Source: Thiodiazotropha sp040507035 (lineage in GTDB: Bacteria > Pseudomonadota > Gammaproteobacteria > Chromatiales > Chromatiaceae). Taken from it: a stretch of DNA of 64,000 nt. The stretch is from contig JBEVVR010000042.1 in NCBI GenBank assembly GCA_040507035.1, positions 4,909-68,908 on the forward strand, in the 5' to 3' direction. The position numbers were made by a program, and so were the translations under genes. Within the stretch, counting starts at the first letter, position 1; each line of letters starts with the position of its first letter. The notes under the pieces were generated by a model. That model saw only the letters and a program-made list of their open reading frames with translations. It had not been told where the DNA came from and did not search any database. Below, one piece after another: positions 1 to 8,965 of the stretch.

Positions 1-1
1 C

Positions 2-208
2 TACAACAGCAAGACACTGCAGACTGTACCGGTAACCGTCTATCTTGCCGAAGTCAATCCCGCACTGAAGGTACTGCATTATGCAACCCTAAACCTGCAA
101 CGGGTGGGCGAAGAGAAGACCGCGGTACGCTTCACCATAGGCACCGACGGCAAGGTCAGCAACATCAATACACTCGAAAAATCGATTGTCCAGGTAGGAA
201 AGCTATGA
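2..208 (+). CDS. C-terminal part of an unidentified protein (cut by window start)
   Basis: An open frame runs from the window edge to a TGA at 206-208 and encodes at least 68 residues ending in VQVGKL. I do not recognise the family. The visible part is mixed polar and hydrophobic without a membrane segment. Its stop overlaps the ATG of the next gene (ATGA), so it is the upstream member of a translationally coupled three-gene operon that ends at 1418. The neighbours are a membrane protein and a lipoprotein, so an envelope role is plausible but is inference. The real start lies outside the window. Confidence 0.7.
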   Translation, partial: YNSKTLQTVPVTVYLAEVNPALKVLHYATLNLQRVGEEKTAVRFTIGTDGKVSNINTLEKSIVQVGKL

Positions 209-720
209 TTGAGTCTCTGCTATTACTGCTGCTTGCCTATGTCGCCCTGGCCGCATTGGTGGGCGCGGCATTGATAGCGAGCCGCTTCCACCTGCTGATC
301 AAAGCAGTCATCGTTGTCTTCACCACCGCGCTCTACTTCATCACTTACCAAGGATGGCTGACTATTCAGGGCTGGCCTGCACGGGTCGATGTGCCACAGC
401 GCTTTCTGCTTCATGCATCCGTAGTCGATGAACCCGATAAGAACAGCGGCTCCCCCGGTTCTATTACGTTATGGGCCACCGATCTCAGCAGTGGAGAACC
501 TGCGGAGAATCCTCGAGCTTACCACCTCGATTACAATAAGGAGCTTCACAGCGCACTGGATGAAGCACTGCGTAACATGCGCAACGGTATAGTCCAGCTC
601 GGCAGAAAGCGCGCTGTAGCAAAGCAGCCGGAACAACCCCTCGACTTTACCCGCATTGGAGAACGCCGGGAGAGGATCGAGATCTACTCACTTCCCGATC
701 CCGCACTCCCGGAAAAATGA
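205..720 (+). CDS. Small membrane protein of unknown function, operon with lipoprotein
   Basis: A 171-residue protein with two hydrophobic segments near the N-terminus (about residues 4-27 and 31-50), followed by a soluble domain of about 115 residues rich in charged side chains. This suggests an inner-membrane anchor or hairpin with a soluble tail. No catalytic motif is visible and I do not recognise the family. ATGA overlaps on both sides (205-208 with the upstream gene, 717-720 with the lipoprotein gene) show translational coupling, so the three products probably act together at the envelope. Confidence 0.75.
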   Translation: MIESLLLLLLAYVALAALVGAALIASRFHLLIKAVIVVFTTALYFITYQGWLTIQGWPARVDVPQRFLLHASVVDEPDKNSGSPGSITLWATDLSSGEPAENPRAYHLDYNKELHSALDEALRNMRNGIVQLGRKRAVAKQPEQPLDFTRIGERRERIEIYSLPDPALPEK

Positions 721-1418
721 ATATCTCAGCCGTCACGATCCCTTTAATTCTGCTGTTCGCTTCCTGCTCGAACCCATCGATTGAGAGTTCGAACTACTTT
801 CCATTAGTACGGGGGCTGCACTGGGACTATCTCGTTACCAGTCGGGTCGGAGATGCGGTGGAGTATTCCAATTTTTCAATTCACACAGGAAGCAAGGAGT
901 CGATAGACGGTATTCCCTATGCGGTGCGTATTACCAGCGACGGCACCCGTTACTACATTGGCAAAAACAGTAGCGGTGTCTACCGCGGAGCTAAGCGGAC
1001 CTTGGTCGAAAGCAGACCGAGTATCGATAACTCGCCCCACTGGATACTGAAATACCCGTTGCGGAAAGGTACCCATTGGAGTAACCCTACTCATCCTTTT
1101 GTTCTGCGCCGAGTCTATCCCTACGAAGAGCGGCTGACCCGGGGGATGAATCTTAAAATGAGCTACCAGATCGCTGCCGACAATGAGACTGTGATCGTTC
1201 CCGCCGGACGCTTCGTTAACTGCATCCGGGTTGAGGGCGAGGCAAATTTCACCCTCTATGCGGATGCCAACACCGGTTACGAGGAGATATTCATCAATAC
1301 TACAGAATGGTATGCTCCCGGTGTTGGTCTGATTAAGTTGATAAGGGAGGAGCCGCTATCGAATGATGTCTATGCAGGTGGTAAACTGGTCTATGAATTG
1401 AAGTCCCTACACCACTGA
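717..1418 (+). CDS. Putative lipoprotein of unknown function
   Basis: A 233-residue protein. The N-terminus is a short hydrophobic signal ending in the lipobox LFASC, so Cys17 would be lipidated after signal peptidase II cleavage. The next residue is Ser, which in enteric bacteria favours outer-membrane sorting. The mature part is rich in aromatic and beta-prone stretches and carries no recognised catalytic motif. It overlaps the upstream membrane-protein gene by four bases and closes the operon. About 200 bp without a gene follow. Confidence 0.75.
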   Translation: MNISAVTIPLILLFASCSNPSIESSNYFPLVRGLHWDYLVTSRVGDAVEYSNFSIHTGSKESIDGIPYAVRITSDGTRYYIGKNSSGVYRGAKRTLVESRPSIDNSPHWILKYPLRKGTHWSNPTHPFVLRRVYPYEERLTRGMNLKMSYQIAADNETVIVPAGRFVNCIRVEGEANFTLYADANTGYEEIFINTTEWYAPGVGLIKLIREEPLSNDVYAGGKLVYELKSLHH

Positions 1419-1625
1419 ATAGAATATCTCTCATAACCGTTACACCAAGAGTCTCTGCAGTGATTGATGGTTAAAAAGTGGGCACCATGACGCTTTAATG
1501 ACAATTAATCTCATTAAAAAACAGGATCACTGACCTATTTTGCTATTTTTGCGCCCCTTTATAGTGGATTAATAAATTCCCATTCTATATATTTAAGCAA
1601 TTAACAGTTCTCTCTAGCAAACGGA

Positions 1626-2219
1626 ATGCAAAAAATAACACCCTATCCGCAAATTCTAGAATTCTTAACCAAGCTAGTTGACGAGAATAGGAGCGGCACG
1701 CTGTTTATCCGCTCTGAAGACAATCACGCAATCACTATCGCTTTGGATAGTGGCAGGATTATTGCGCTCTACTATGGAGCAAAGCGAGGCCACAAGGCCA
1801 TCCCTCTGATAAGTAGCATTTCAGGGGGTAGTTATAGGCTTGAAGAATCTAATTTGGTTGGCATCTACCATGACCTCCCTTCAACACCAGAGTTACTCAA
1901 TCTTCTAAGAAACCCGCACAGCCCTAATAAACCCAAGCCAACTACCTCTTCCGCTGCCATATCCAGTGATGAGGTGATACGGGAGGAGCAGAAGGATATC
2001 CTATGCCAAGAGCTGAAAAGCCTGCTGGTACAGCATATGGGGCCCATTGCTGAGTTAGTATTTGATGATATTGCGGATGAAGTAGGTGACTTCTGCGCCA
2101 CCCCCCAACTAACAGAGGACCTGATTAACAAGCTCTCGGAAGAGATCGACAATGCCACCGATGAGGAGCAATTCAGGAACCAGGCCTATGTGACCCTGAA
2201 CAAAATCCTGAATAGTTGA
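1626..2219 (+). CDS. PATAN/DUF4388-like regulatory protein
   Basis: A 197-residue cytoplasmic protein. Residues about 1-75 resemble the PATAN/DUF4388 fold: a short helix, the SGTLFI strand, then a strand-turn-strand ending DSGRIIALYYG. A Pro/Ser/Thr-rich linker (about 95-115) leads to an acidic helical C-terminal domain. PATAN proteins are often adaptors in two-component or type IV pilus signalling. The upstream 200 bp are A+T-rich and probably hold its own promoter. The assignment is by pattern only; the exact partner is unknown. Confidence 0.65.
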   Translation: MQKITPYPQILEFLTKLVDENRSGTLFIRSEDNHAITIALDSGRIIALYYGAKRGHKAIPLISSISGGSYRLEESNLVGIYHDLPSTPELLNLLRNPHSPNKPKPTTSSAAISSDEVIREEQKDILCQELKSLLVQHMGPIAELVFDDIADEVGDFCATPQLTEDLINKLSEEIDNATDEEQFRNQAYVTLNKILNS

Positions 2220-2272
2220 TCCTCTTCACGTTATGCATGAGAATCTGGATTTTAGACCTATATCCCGTGTTG

Positions 2273-3181
2273 TCATGAGGAGTTACGCTTCATCCTCTTC
2301 ATTGCGGTAACAAGACTGCGGCGCATCAGCTCAAAGGCAATTGCCAGATCACCAATCTCATCTTTACGATCTCGCACATGCACCTCACGCCTGAGGTCTC
2401 CGTGGCTAACGGCCTTGGCCACCGTCGTTATCTCTGTGATTGGTTCCAGTATCAAGCGACGAACCAGGCGGTTGACGACAATAAAGAGAACCGCAAACAG
2501 CAAGGTGATTGCGCCGATCACGATCAAGCTTCGCTTAATGGTCAGGGCCTGCACATCCTCCAAGGGGACGCCCACTACGCTGACACCCACCACTTCACCG
2601 GATTGGTAGCCATAGCCACTCTCCGTGCCGTACATGGCGGTTACATCCTCAGGCGCCTGTTCGGGTTTACCATGACAGCGCAGGCAACCTTTTTTACTCA
2701 CCTTTGGAGCAGAACTCACCAGGTAGTTGCGCCCTTCGATCACACCGTCGGTGGTCACCAACTCCATGGTTCGGTCATTGCGGAACTGTTTTAACAGGTC
2801 AGCTTCCAACCCTTTTACTATATTGTTTGGATTCAATGGGTTATCAGATGTATTACTGATGTAGTATTGAGGCTGACTCTGTCTGAGATAATTTGCGACC
2901 CGGGATGTAGCCACGATGCCTGAAAAGGATGGAGAATAGAAAATCTGCTCCTTCATAAAGTGTGGCCGAAGATCGTTAGCCACAAAGCTCTGAATCGACT
3001 TCACCACATCGACCAGCAGAACCAGCTCTTGTTCCGCTCGCTTATAGACTTGCATCTTGGTAATAAAATAGATGAGCGGCGTGGTAACAAGCACAGTCGC
3101 AAGGTACATCAGAACAAGTGACTGGTTGAAACGTTTTGCCAGGCTCTGGCGCTTATCCTGCTTAGACGATTGTTGTGCCAC
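2273..3181 (-). CDS. Membrane sensor with Tll0287-like haem-c domain and HAMP
   Basis: A 302-residue protein with a TM segment at about 25-45, a periplasmic domain at about 46-215, a second TM at about 218-240 and a HAMP domain to about 295. The periplasmic part is of the Tll0287-like (DUF3365) type and carries CLRCH, a CxxCH c-type haem site, so it probably senses redox state or a small gas ligand. No kinase, GGDEF or methyl-accepting domain follows HAMP, so the output must be passed to a partner. The neighbouring diguanylate cyclase is read from the other strand and is a candidate by proximity only. Confidence 0.8.
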   Translation of the reverse strand: MAQQSSKQDKRQSLAKRFNQSLVLMYLATVLVTTPLIYFITKMQVYKRAEQELVLLVDVVKSIQSFVANDLRPHFMKEQIFYSPSFSGIVATSRVANYLRQSQPQYYISNTSDNPLNPNNIVKGLEADLLKQFRNDRTMELVTTDGVIEGRNYLVSSAPKVSKKGCLRCHGKPEQAPEDVTAMYGTESGYGYQSGEVVGVSVVGVPLEDVQALTIKRSLIVIGAITLLFAVLFIVVNRLVRRLILEPITEITTVAKAVSHGDLRREVHVRDRKDEIGDLAIAFELMRRSLVTAMKRMKRNSS

Positions 3182-3453
3182 TATGCTGTCCTCTCACTAC
3201 TTTCCATTTCCAATGCATAAACAGACCATCTGCAGATGGATTCTATCAACAATCAGCACACGTTTACCATCGCTATGTAAGTCGCTGACGCATCGATGCG
3301 GGAGAGATGAATAGCGACCCAAGCCAGCCTAGAGGTCATCTCCGGTCTGTTCAAGCGACTGCTTTTCATCTATGCTCAGATGGTGCAACGGAAGGCTATC
3401 CATACATATCGCACATACAAACCTATGGCCTTTTCTAAGTTGCAATCCATCCC

Positions 3454-4620
3454 GTGACACTCGATATCCCTACCATGTACTTCGTCAGCGTCGTCACCAA
3501 TTTGGCGATGACCCTGGCGGTAATGATCGTAGCCCTGCGCCAATCCATTCCCGGCCTCTCCCAGCTGGCCTGGGGCCTGGTCGCCAACAGCGGCTACTAT
3601 CTGATAGCGGGCGCACGGGGTAAGATCCCGGATCTGCTGGCAGTGGGCTTTGGCAACATGCTGGGGTCACTGACCCTGTCCCTGGTACTGCTGGCGGTGC
3701 TCAGCAGCCGGCGTACCCGCATGCCCCCCGTGCTCTATGTCTTACCGGTCGTGCTGATGTTGATAGTGAGCCTGGTATGGCTCGATGACCGGGAGTCGAG
3801 GCTAATCCTGGCATCGTTCATCTTGAGCTATCAAGTGGGCTTGATTCTGTGGGCCCTGTTGCGGCCCGGCCATACCATTGTCGGTCGCGGCCGTATGATC
3901 GTGGCCCTCACATGTGTGGTGGGAATGTCCACCATGATTTACCGGGGCTCGGCATTTTGGTTCGGTTGGCACGAGGTCGCTGCCTTCCAGTCCCGGGATA
4001 CACTGAACACCCTGTTCTATCTGATTAACTACCTGGGTATGGTCTTTATCGCCTTTGGTTTTGTATTGAGCACGGTTGAGCAGAGCGCGGAGCAGAGCCG
4101 TCGCATTTCCCTAGAGGATCCACTCACCGGCCTGGCCAACCGGCGCGCCCTCTTCGAGGCCATGGAGAGACTGTTCAACAGGGCCGAGGCTTGCGCGCAA
4201 CCGTTGAGCCTGATGATCATAGATATCGATCACTTCAAACAGGTCAACGACCGCTTCGGACACCAGGCGGGGGATGCCGTTCTGCAGCATGTGGCGACGA
4301 CGATCAAGCAGCGTCTTCGAATCAACGACATCGTCGGTCGCATCGGTGGAGAGGAGTTCCTTGCGGTACTGCCTGAATCACCGCCTGAGGGAGCAATGCG
4401 GGTAGCCGAAGAGCTGCGTCAATCCGTTGCCGCAAAACCGGTGGTTGCCGACAACCAGGAGATCGGGGTAACCATCAGCATCGGCCTCTACAGCTCGGTA
4501 CGCCTGCTCTCCTCGCAGACGCCGGACAACGTAATCGCCACCGCCGATAAAGCCCTCTATCGGGCCAAGACCAACGGCCGCAACAGAGTGGAAGTTGCTG
4601 AAATCTCAACAGCCGCATAG
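3454..4620 (+). CDS. Membrane-bound diguanylate cyclase (GGDEF)
   Basis: A 388-residue protein. Residues 1 to about 205 form six or seven membrane helices; the C-terminal 175 residues form a GGDEF domain. DPLTGLANRR opens the domain and the active-site loop reads GGEEF, so c-di-GMP synthesis from two GTP is expected. RIND stands five residues before GGEEF and matches the RxxD inhibitory site, so product feedback is likely. The GTG start is preferred because an N-terminus of the form MTLDIPT is typical of this family; an in-frame ATG lies at 3475. There is no strong ribosome site at either. Confidence 0.9.
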   Translation: MTLDIPTMYFVSVVTNLAMTLAVMIVALRQSIPGLSQLAWGLVANSGYYLIAGARGKIPDLLAVGFGNMLGSLTLSLVLLAVLSSRRTRMPPVLYVLPVVLMLIVSLVWLDDRESRLILASFILSYQVGLILWALLRPGHTIVGRGRMIVALTCVVGMSTMIYRGSAFWFGWHEVAAFQSRDTLNTLFYLINYLGMVFIAFGFVLSTVEQSAEQSRRISLEDPLTGLANRRALFEAMERLFNRAEACAQPLSLMIIDIDHFKQVNDRFGHQAGDAVLQHVATTIKQRLRINDIVGRIGGEEFLAVLPESPPEGAMRVAEELRQSVAAKPVVADNQEIGVTISIGLYSSVRLLSSQTPDNVIATADKALYRAKTNGRNRVEVAEISTAA

Positions 4621-4643
4621 CTGCTCTGTAATTCAGCTATACG

Positions 4644-5867
4644 CTAAATGCTGAAGCTCAACTGAATCGAGCCACCTTTCTCAATATAGTCGTGTTCGGG
4701 ATGGTTATACTGTCGATCCTGTCGACTCGTGTGGTAAAAGGAGAAGTGGGCTGTCAGATCTTTGCGCACCGGGAATGAAGCGGTTAGCGTCCATTTATCT
4801 TCGACACGCTTGTTTTTGTAGGGCCCGTAACCGCCGGTTATCATTGCATAGGTTGGATGGATCAACACGGCACGGGCGATGTGATTTGACCTGGCATTTT
4901 CCAATTTGATATTCCAGTCATCCCTTTTCACTGCAATTGACACCCTAGTCGTCTTTTTGTTTTCGGTAATTCTCTCTGTTGCGGGCAGGTAGGGATTATG
5001 GCCTTCGCCCTCATGACGCAGCAGGTCGAAGTCAACTTCGAATTCCTCGACGCGCGCGGTCATGCGAACCCCTTTAAGTCCGCTATCTCCCTGCAGGGGA
5101 TTGAAGGATCCACGATAAGAACCCTCACCAAAGATTGGCGCAATCAGGGTCAAGCCGTTCGCTGCCGGATTGAGATGGATACCCAAGGAATAGTCTGTGT
5201 AGTCGTAACGAAATTTATTTGCAGGAAAAAGCGGCGTTGTGTAGACATTCTGCTTGTCACCACTGAGATGCTTGGCATAGAAATAGAGTTTTCCATAGCT
5301 ACCCGAGGACGTGTATGTGTCCAGAGTGGCGTCAATCAGGCTATCGTAGCTACCGAAGGCTGGTTGATGCCTGATTTTGTAGTCATGGATCTCCTGTTCC
5401 CACTCAAAACTTGCATCGAAGTTTTCGCTGTCATAATCAACCAGCGCACCCGCACCCTCAACACTTATGCGCTTGCCTCCAGGCTCATCGGCCGTCTTTC
5501 CCAGAAAGTCGCGAAACCCAATGCCGGCCTTGAAGGTACCACCGGCAGCGACCCACTTCGCACCATAGCGGCATTCAAGATCATGGGCGGTGAAATCTTT
5601 CCATTCTGAATGACGGACATCGGATACCCCGATAATGTCGTTGAACGAATCGATTCTTGTCTCGCCAGTAAGATAGCCGGGATCGCAGCGGAAAAGCCCG
5701 GCGGGGGTAACCAAAGAGGCCGAGACACCTGCTGTCTTCAGCCGGTAGTCGATATCTTGATGCTTCTTTGTGAAGAGATCGATTGACGAACTCTCTTTGG
5801 CCAATGTATTGATTGAGGTAAAGAACAAGAGAATAAATACTAATACGCGATACATCATTTTTGTCAC
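4644..5867 (-). CDS. Exported protein, probable outer-membrane beta-barrel
   Basis: A 407-residue protein starting with a Sec signal peptide (hydrophobic core at about 6-22, cleavage after TLAKE or close by). The mature chain alternates polar and hydrophobic residues and ends in SIQLSFSI, a pattern typical of terminal strands of outer-membrane barrels. No family is recognised. Two Cys (in FRCDPG and LECRYG) lie in the N-terminal domain and could form a disulfide. It stands alone between a convergent diguanylate cyclase gene and the end of the PQQ operon; about 190 bp upstream hold its promoter region. Confidence 0.65.
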   Translation of the reverse strand: MTKMMYRVLVFILLFFTSINTLAKESSSIDLFTKKHQDIDYRLKTAGVSASLVTPAGLFRCDPGYLTGETRIDSFNDIIGVSDVRHSEWKDFTAHDLECRYGAKWVAAGGTFKAGIGFRDFLGKTADEPGGKRISVEGAGALVDYDSENFDASFEWEQEIHDYKIRHQPAFGSYDSLIDATLDTYTSSGSYGKLYFYAKHLSGDKQNVYTTPLFPANKFRYDYTDYSLGIHLNPAANGLTLIAPIFGEGSYRGSFNPLQGDSGLKGVRMTARVEEFEVDFDLLRHEGEGHNPYLPATERITENKKTTRVSIAVKRDDWNIKLENARSNHIARAVLIHPTYAMITGGYGPYKNKRVEDKWTLTASFPVRKDLTAHFSFYHTSRQDRQYNHPEHDYIEKGGSIQLSFSI

Positions 5868-6057
5868 AACAGGAAATCAACATCCATGTTGCGATTGATC
5901 TTTAACTACGAGATTGAGTAATCGCAAGACCCTTCCGGGTATCTGGTAATTAACCTAGTCGCGCATATTGCCAGAAACTTTAATCCTTTTTAACTCCAAG
6001 TTTGAAACCAGGACTTCGCTGTGTGCAATGTGTGAACTAAAGAGATATCGATCGAAA

Positions 6058-6630
6058 CTATTCGTTACCGAGGGGTAGCGGATCCCCCGGAACCAGCTCC
6101 AACCCCGCTTCCTGCCAGCCATCGCTGCCTTCCGCGTACCAGTAAAGATTGCGATAGCCCAGTGAATCCGCCCGCTTCACCGCATTCCACGACATCCAAC
6201 AATCAACCACACAGTAGAAGACCAGTGGCCGATTCATTTCTCCCTGAGTCAAGCGGGCAAGATTCTTTTTCAGATAGGTAAAAATCCGCGATTCAAGCCG
6301 ACCGTAGCCTACATTTGGCAACCAAACACTTCCCGGAATATGCCAGCGTTGCTTGCTTGGCAGCCAGGCGATTCCAAATTCCTCCGTCTCTGGACGCAGG
6401 GTAACCGCCTGGACATCCACCAGGAGCGGGTTGTCGCGGCGCATCAGGTCGACGAGTTGGTCGGTATCGAGGCGTTTACCCGCGGGAGGATCAGCGGGAA
6501 GTGGCGCACGATAGCGGGCGATACGGTAACCATCCGATGAGAAGAGCGGGTTATCAGAAGCCGTCGATATGATCGGAAACAACAGTAGCAGAGTACAAAG
6601 GAGCACACCGGTCCATCTGCCTACTCCCAT
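6058..6630 (-). CDS. PQQ-associated CxxCW-motif rhodanese-like protein
   Basis: A 190-residue exported protein with a signal peptide (core at about 8-22). It has the rhodanese-like fold of the family named PQQ-dependent catabolism-associated CXXCW protein. The active-site stretch reads CVVDCWMSW, where the second Cys and Trp fit the CxxCW signature. It is the last gene of the alcohol-oxidation operon, seven bases after the metallo-hydrolase gene. Members always accompany periplasmic quinoproteins; their exact reaction is not established. A role in sulfur-relay or redox maintenance of the quinoprotein system is inference. Confidence 0.85.
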   Translation of the reverse strand: MGVGRWTGVLLCTLLLLFPIISTASDNPLFSSDGYRIARYRAPLPADPPAGKRLDTDQLVDLMRRDNPLLVDVQAVTLRPETEEFGIAWLPSKQRWHIPGSVWLPNVGYGRLESRIFTYLKKNLARLTQGEMNRPLVFYCVVDCWMSWNAVKRADSLGYRNLYWYAEGSDGWQEAGLELVPGDPLPLGNE

Positions 6631-6636
6631 AACGAT

Positions 6637-7584
6637 TCACTCCCGCACTACCCTGCCCCGGCTCAGTACCTTGGCTTCGATCGCCGGATAGAGATGGCTA
6701 ACGGAACGCTGATACTCCTGGTGAAACACCGCCAACGCTGAGATTTCAGGGGGAGCATCCGGTTGCAGCACCTCGGCCATCGACATGCCCTCCTCTGCCG
6801 CCCTGGTAAGGTGGGCGATCAGCCACTGCAGATAGTCACGGGTCTGCTCAATCGCCTGGGGGCCCTCAATCACACTGCCGTGTCCTGGCACCAACAGCTT
6901 GAAATCGAGTTTGGCTACCCTCTGCAGCGCCTGCAACCAGTGGTTTGGATCGGCATGGGGTGTGGTGGGGGTGCGTCCGTGAAAGACCATATCCGCGGCA
7001 AACAGAACCCCGGTGGTCTGGTCGAGAATCATCAGGTCGGCATGGGAGTGGCCCTTCATTTCGATCAGTTGCAGGTGGTGACCACCGATCTCGAGACTAC
7101 CCGGCTGCACGGTTTCAGTGGGCAACACCACTCGGGTTCCGGCCATCCAGGCACCCGCTAAACGATACATGGCATCGTTGAAAGACTCCCCCTGCTGCCG
7201 CATACCCTCGATGGTTCCGGCCAGTGCCGCAATGGGAACCTCCTCAAAGGCCTGATTGCCGAGAACATGATCGGGATGGAGATGGGTATTGAAGAGCTTT
7301 AGAATCGGCTTATCGGTAACCTTGCCGATTGCCGCTCGCAACTGTTCACCGTAGAGCCGGGAGGGGCCGCTGTCGATGACCACAACACCCGCTTGTGTGA
7401 CAATGAAACCGGTGTTTACGATATTGCCCCCGTTGCGAAAGTTGAAATGCTCATTCACGCCAAGCAGGACATAGGTGTTGGGTGCTATCTCAACCGGTTT
7501 CAAGCCATAATCCTTGCCACCCCATGCAGATGTGACTATCGCCAACGCAATAAGTATGGAGCTGAATCCTTGTGCTAGGGTCAT
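6637..7584 (-). CDS. Quinoprotein-associated metallo-hydrolase (SoxH-like)
   Basis: A 315-residue exported protein of the metallo-beta-lactamase fold. A signal peptide covers about 1-22. The Zn motif reads THLHPDHVLG (HxHxDH), with a later His in MKGHSHADL and another in VPGHGS, so the full ligand set is visible. It belongs to the SoxH-related group found beside PQQ dehydrogenases (quinoprotein relay system zinc metallohydrolase). Its start overlaps the stop of the SoxYZ-like gene by four bases, so the two are coupled. The substrate is unknown; hydrolysis of a thioester or persulfide carried on the SoxYZ-like protein is a reasonable inference. Confidence 0.88.
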   Translation of the reverse strand: MTLAQGFSSILIALAIVTSAWGGKDYGLKPVEIAPNTYVLLGVNEHFNFRNGGNIVNTGFIVTQAGVVVIDSGPSRLYGEQLRAAIGKVTDKPILKLFNTHLHPDHVLGNQAFEEVPIAALAGTIEGMRQQGESFNDAMYRLAGAWMAGTRVVLPTETVQPGSLEIGGHHLQLIEMKGHSHADLMILDQTTGVLFAADMVFHGRTPTTPHADPNHWLQALQRVAKLDFKLLVPGHGSVIEGPQAIEQTRDYLQWLIAHLTRAAEEGMSMAEVLQPDAPPEISALAVFHQEYQRSVSHLYPAIEAKVLSRGRVVRE

Positions 7585-8378
7585 CGCTCCGCCTCCTGTA
7601 ATCCAGCAACGATCTTCGCCTCAATCGGATTGCCATTGTTGTCCGTACCCACCACCGTCACCGAATCGCGTCGTGGCAAATCAAGGGTGATAACGGGATT
7701 TTCGGCAACCGGTTCGTAGAGAAAGAGACGGGAGAGCGGCTCCCCCGTGGCATCGAGAAAATCGAGTCGATCAATGTGGAATGCCGGAATCCCCGGCACC
7801 AGTCCGGTATCCATTGGATGCATAATGCGCAACCTCAACCGGGTAGCGTCATTGTTTGGCCACAGCCTGCCGACCACCTCTCCCATGCGGCTCGCCCAAT
7901 CACTGTCTCCACTGCCAAGACTTGGGACCGTGCAGCCGCCCCCCGCCGCCTCGACAATACGCCCTGCCACATGCCATGTGCCATCAGGTGTTAACGCCGC
8001 CGCACGTACCGGCGTGGCCTGCTGAACCTTGATGCGGAACCCCACCAGAGGATTCGCCTGCAGCGGCTCCATTTCAAGCACCTTGTGGATAGGATTGAGT
8101 TCAGCAAACACCAACAGTCTGCTGACCTCGCCCAACGCCGATGCATCCACCAAGACCGGTACGTTCATCGAGTCCTCGGCATTTCCTGGAGCCAATACCC
8201 GAACCCTGTCATCGAATATCACCGGAGAATCACCCAACAGGTTGCGCCGCATATCCTGCCACATTGGCGACTTCAGGGGATCGACTTGGTCTTGCTCTGC
8301 ATGGATTTTGTTGGTCGTACAACAGAAAACCGGCAACAACAGTAGCAAATGAAACGACCGCGCAACTCTCGCCTTCAC
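7581..8378 (-). CDS. Quinoprotein-associated SoxYZ-like fused carrier
   Basis: A 265-residue exported protein. A signal peptide (LLLLLPVFCCTT region) precedes a SoxY-like domain, with GGGCT near the middle in the place of the SoxY swinging-arm GGCG(G) motif, then a SoxZ-like domain from about residue 160. SoxYZ carries sulfur intermediates on a Cys; here the fusion accompanies a PQQ dehydrogenase, as in the known SoxYZ-like family of quinoprotein clusters. I chose the GTG at 8378: it follows a good GGGAG site and overlaps the upstream TAG by one base. A longer in-frame ATG at 8417 would overlap the upstream gene by 40 bp. Confidence 0.85.
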   Translation of the reverse strand: MKARVARSFHLLLLLPVFCCTTNKIHAEQDQVDPLKSPMWQDMRRNLLGDSPVIFDDRVRVLAPGNAEDSMNVPVLVDASALGEVSRLLVFAELNPIHKVLEMEPLQANPLVGFRIKVQQATPVRAAALTPDGTWHVAGRIVEAAGGGCTVPSLGSGDSDWASRMGEVVGRLWPNNDATRLRLRIMHPMDTGLVPGIPAFHIDRLDFLDATGEPLSRLFLYEPVAENPVITLDLPRRDSVTVVGTDNNGNPIEAKIVAGLQEAER

Positions 8379-8965
8379 TAGGATTCTCCCTGCTCGATCA
8401 GGATCCGCCGCAACCAATGTTTGTCCGAGGGTTGATACAAAGCATCGGGGTCGATGGGACGAAGGTCACCCTCCTCGGGTGGTGCCTGAAGTACATTCAG
8501 ATCGGTCTCTCTGAGCTCGCCTGCAAAACCATTTTCAGTCCGCCGGAATTGATAATAGAGACCGTTCCAGGCATTGATGCCATACTCCTGTGGCGTCTTG
8601 TGCAGAAACAACATGTCATATTCGAGATCAGTCAGGTCGCTATCACTGATGCGGCGATTTATCTCATAAGGGTAAGGCAGATGGCAGATCAACTGTACCG
8701 GGTGGGAAAGACATTTGAAGGGCCGCATGGAGAGGAAATGATTTTCGAATTTAGCCTCATCCCATTCGATGCGATAGCGCTGTGCACTACCCTCATCTGC
8801 CAGATTCAGCTCACCTAGCTTAATCAACTCCTGCTGCGGGTTTTGCCCGAGTATGTGATAGACCTTATCACCGGCGACCACTGGCATAATAAAACTAATA
8901 AGAATAATCGACGCAAACCAGTAGCGACAATCGTTAGCCTTAATCCCGCTGAGTGATTCGCCCAT
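8378..8965 (-). CDS. Exported protein of unknown function in the PQQ operon
   Basis: A 195-residue protein with an N-terminal hydrophobic segment (about residues 14-30) ending in VVAGD, so it is exported or anchored. I do not recognise the family and see no cofactor motif. It sits between the binding-protein and SoxYZ-like genes of the alcohol-oxidation operon and overlaps both neighbours slightly (26 bp and 1 bp), so it is co-translated. I took the ATG at 8965, preceded by a G-rich ribosome site; a longer frame opens at 9028 and a shorter one at 8887. Confidence 0.65.
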   Translation of the reverse strand: MGESLSGIKANDCRYWFASIILISFIMPVVAGDKVYHILGQNPQQELIKLGELNLADEGSAQRYRIEWDEAKFENHFLSMRPFKCLSHPVQLICHLPYPYEINRRISDSDLTDLEYDMLFLHKTPQEYGINAWNGLYYQFRRTENGFAGELRETDLNVLQAPPEEGDLRPIDPDALYQPSDKHWLRRILIEQGES

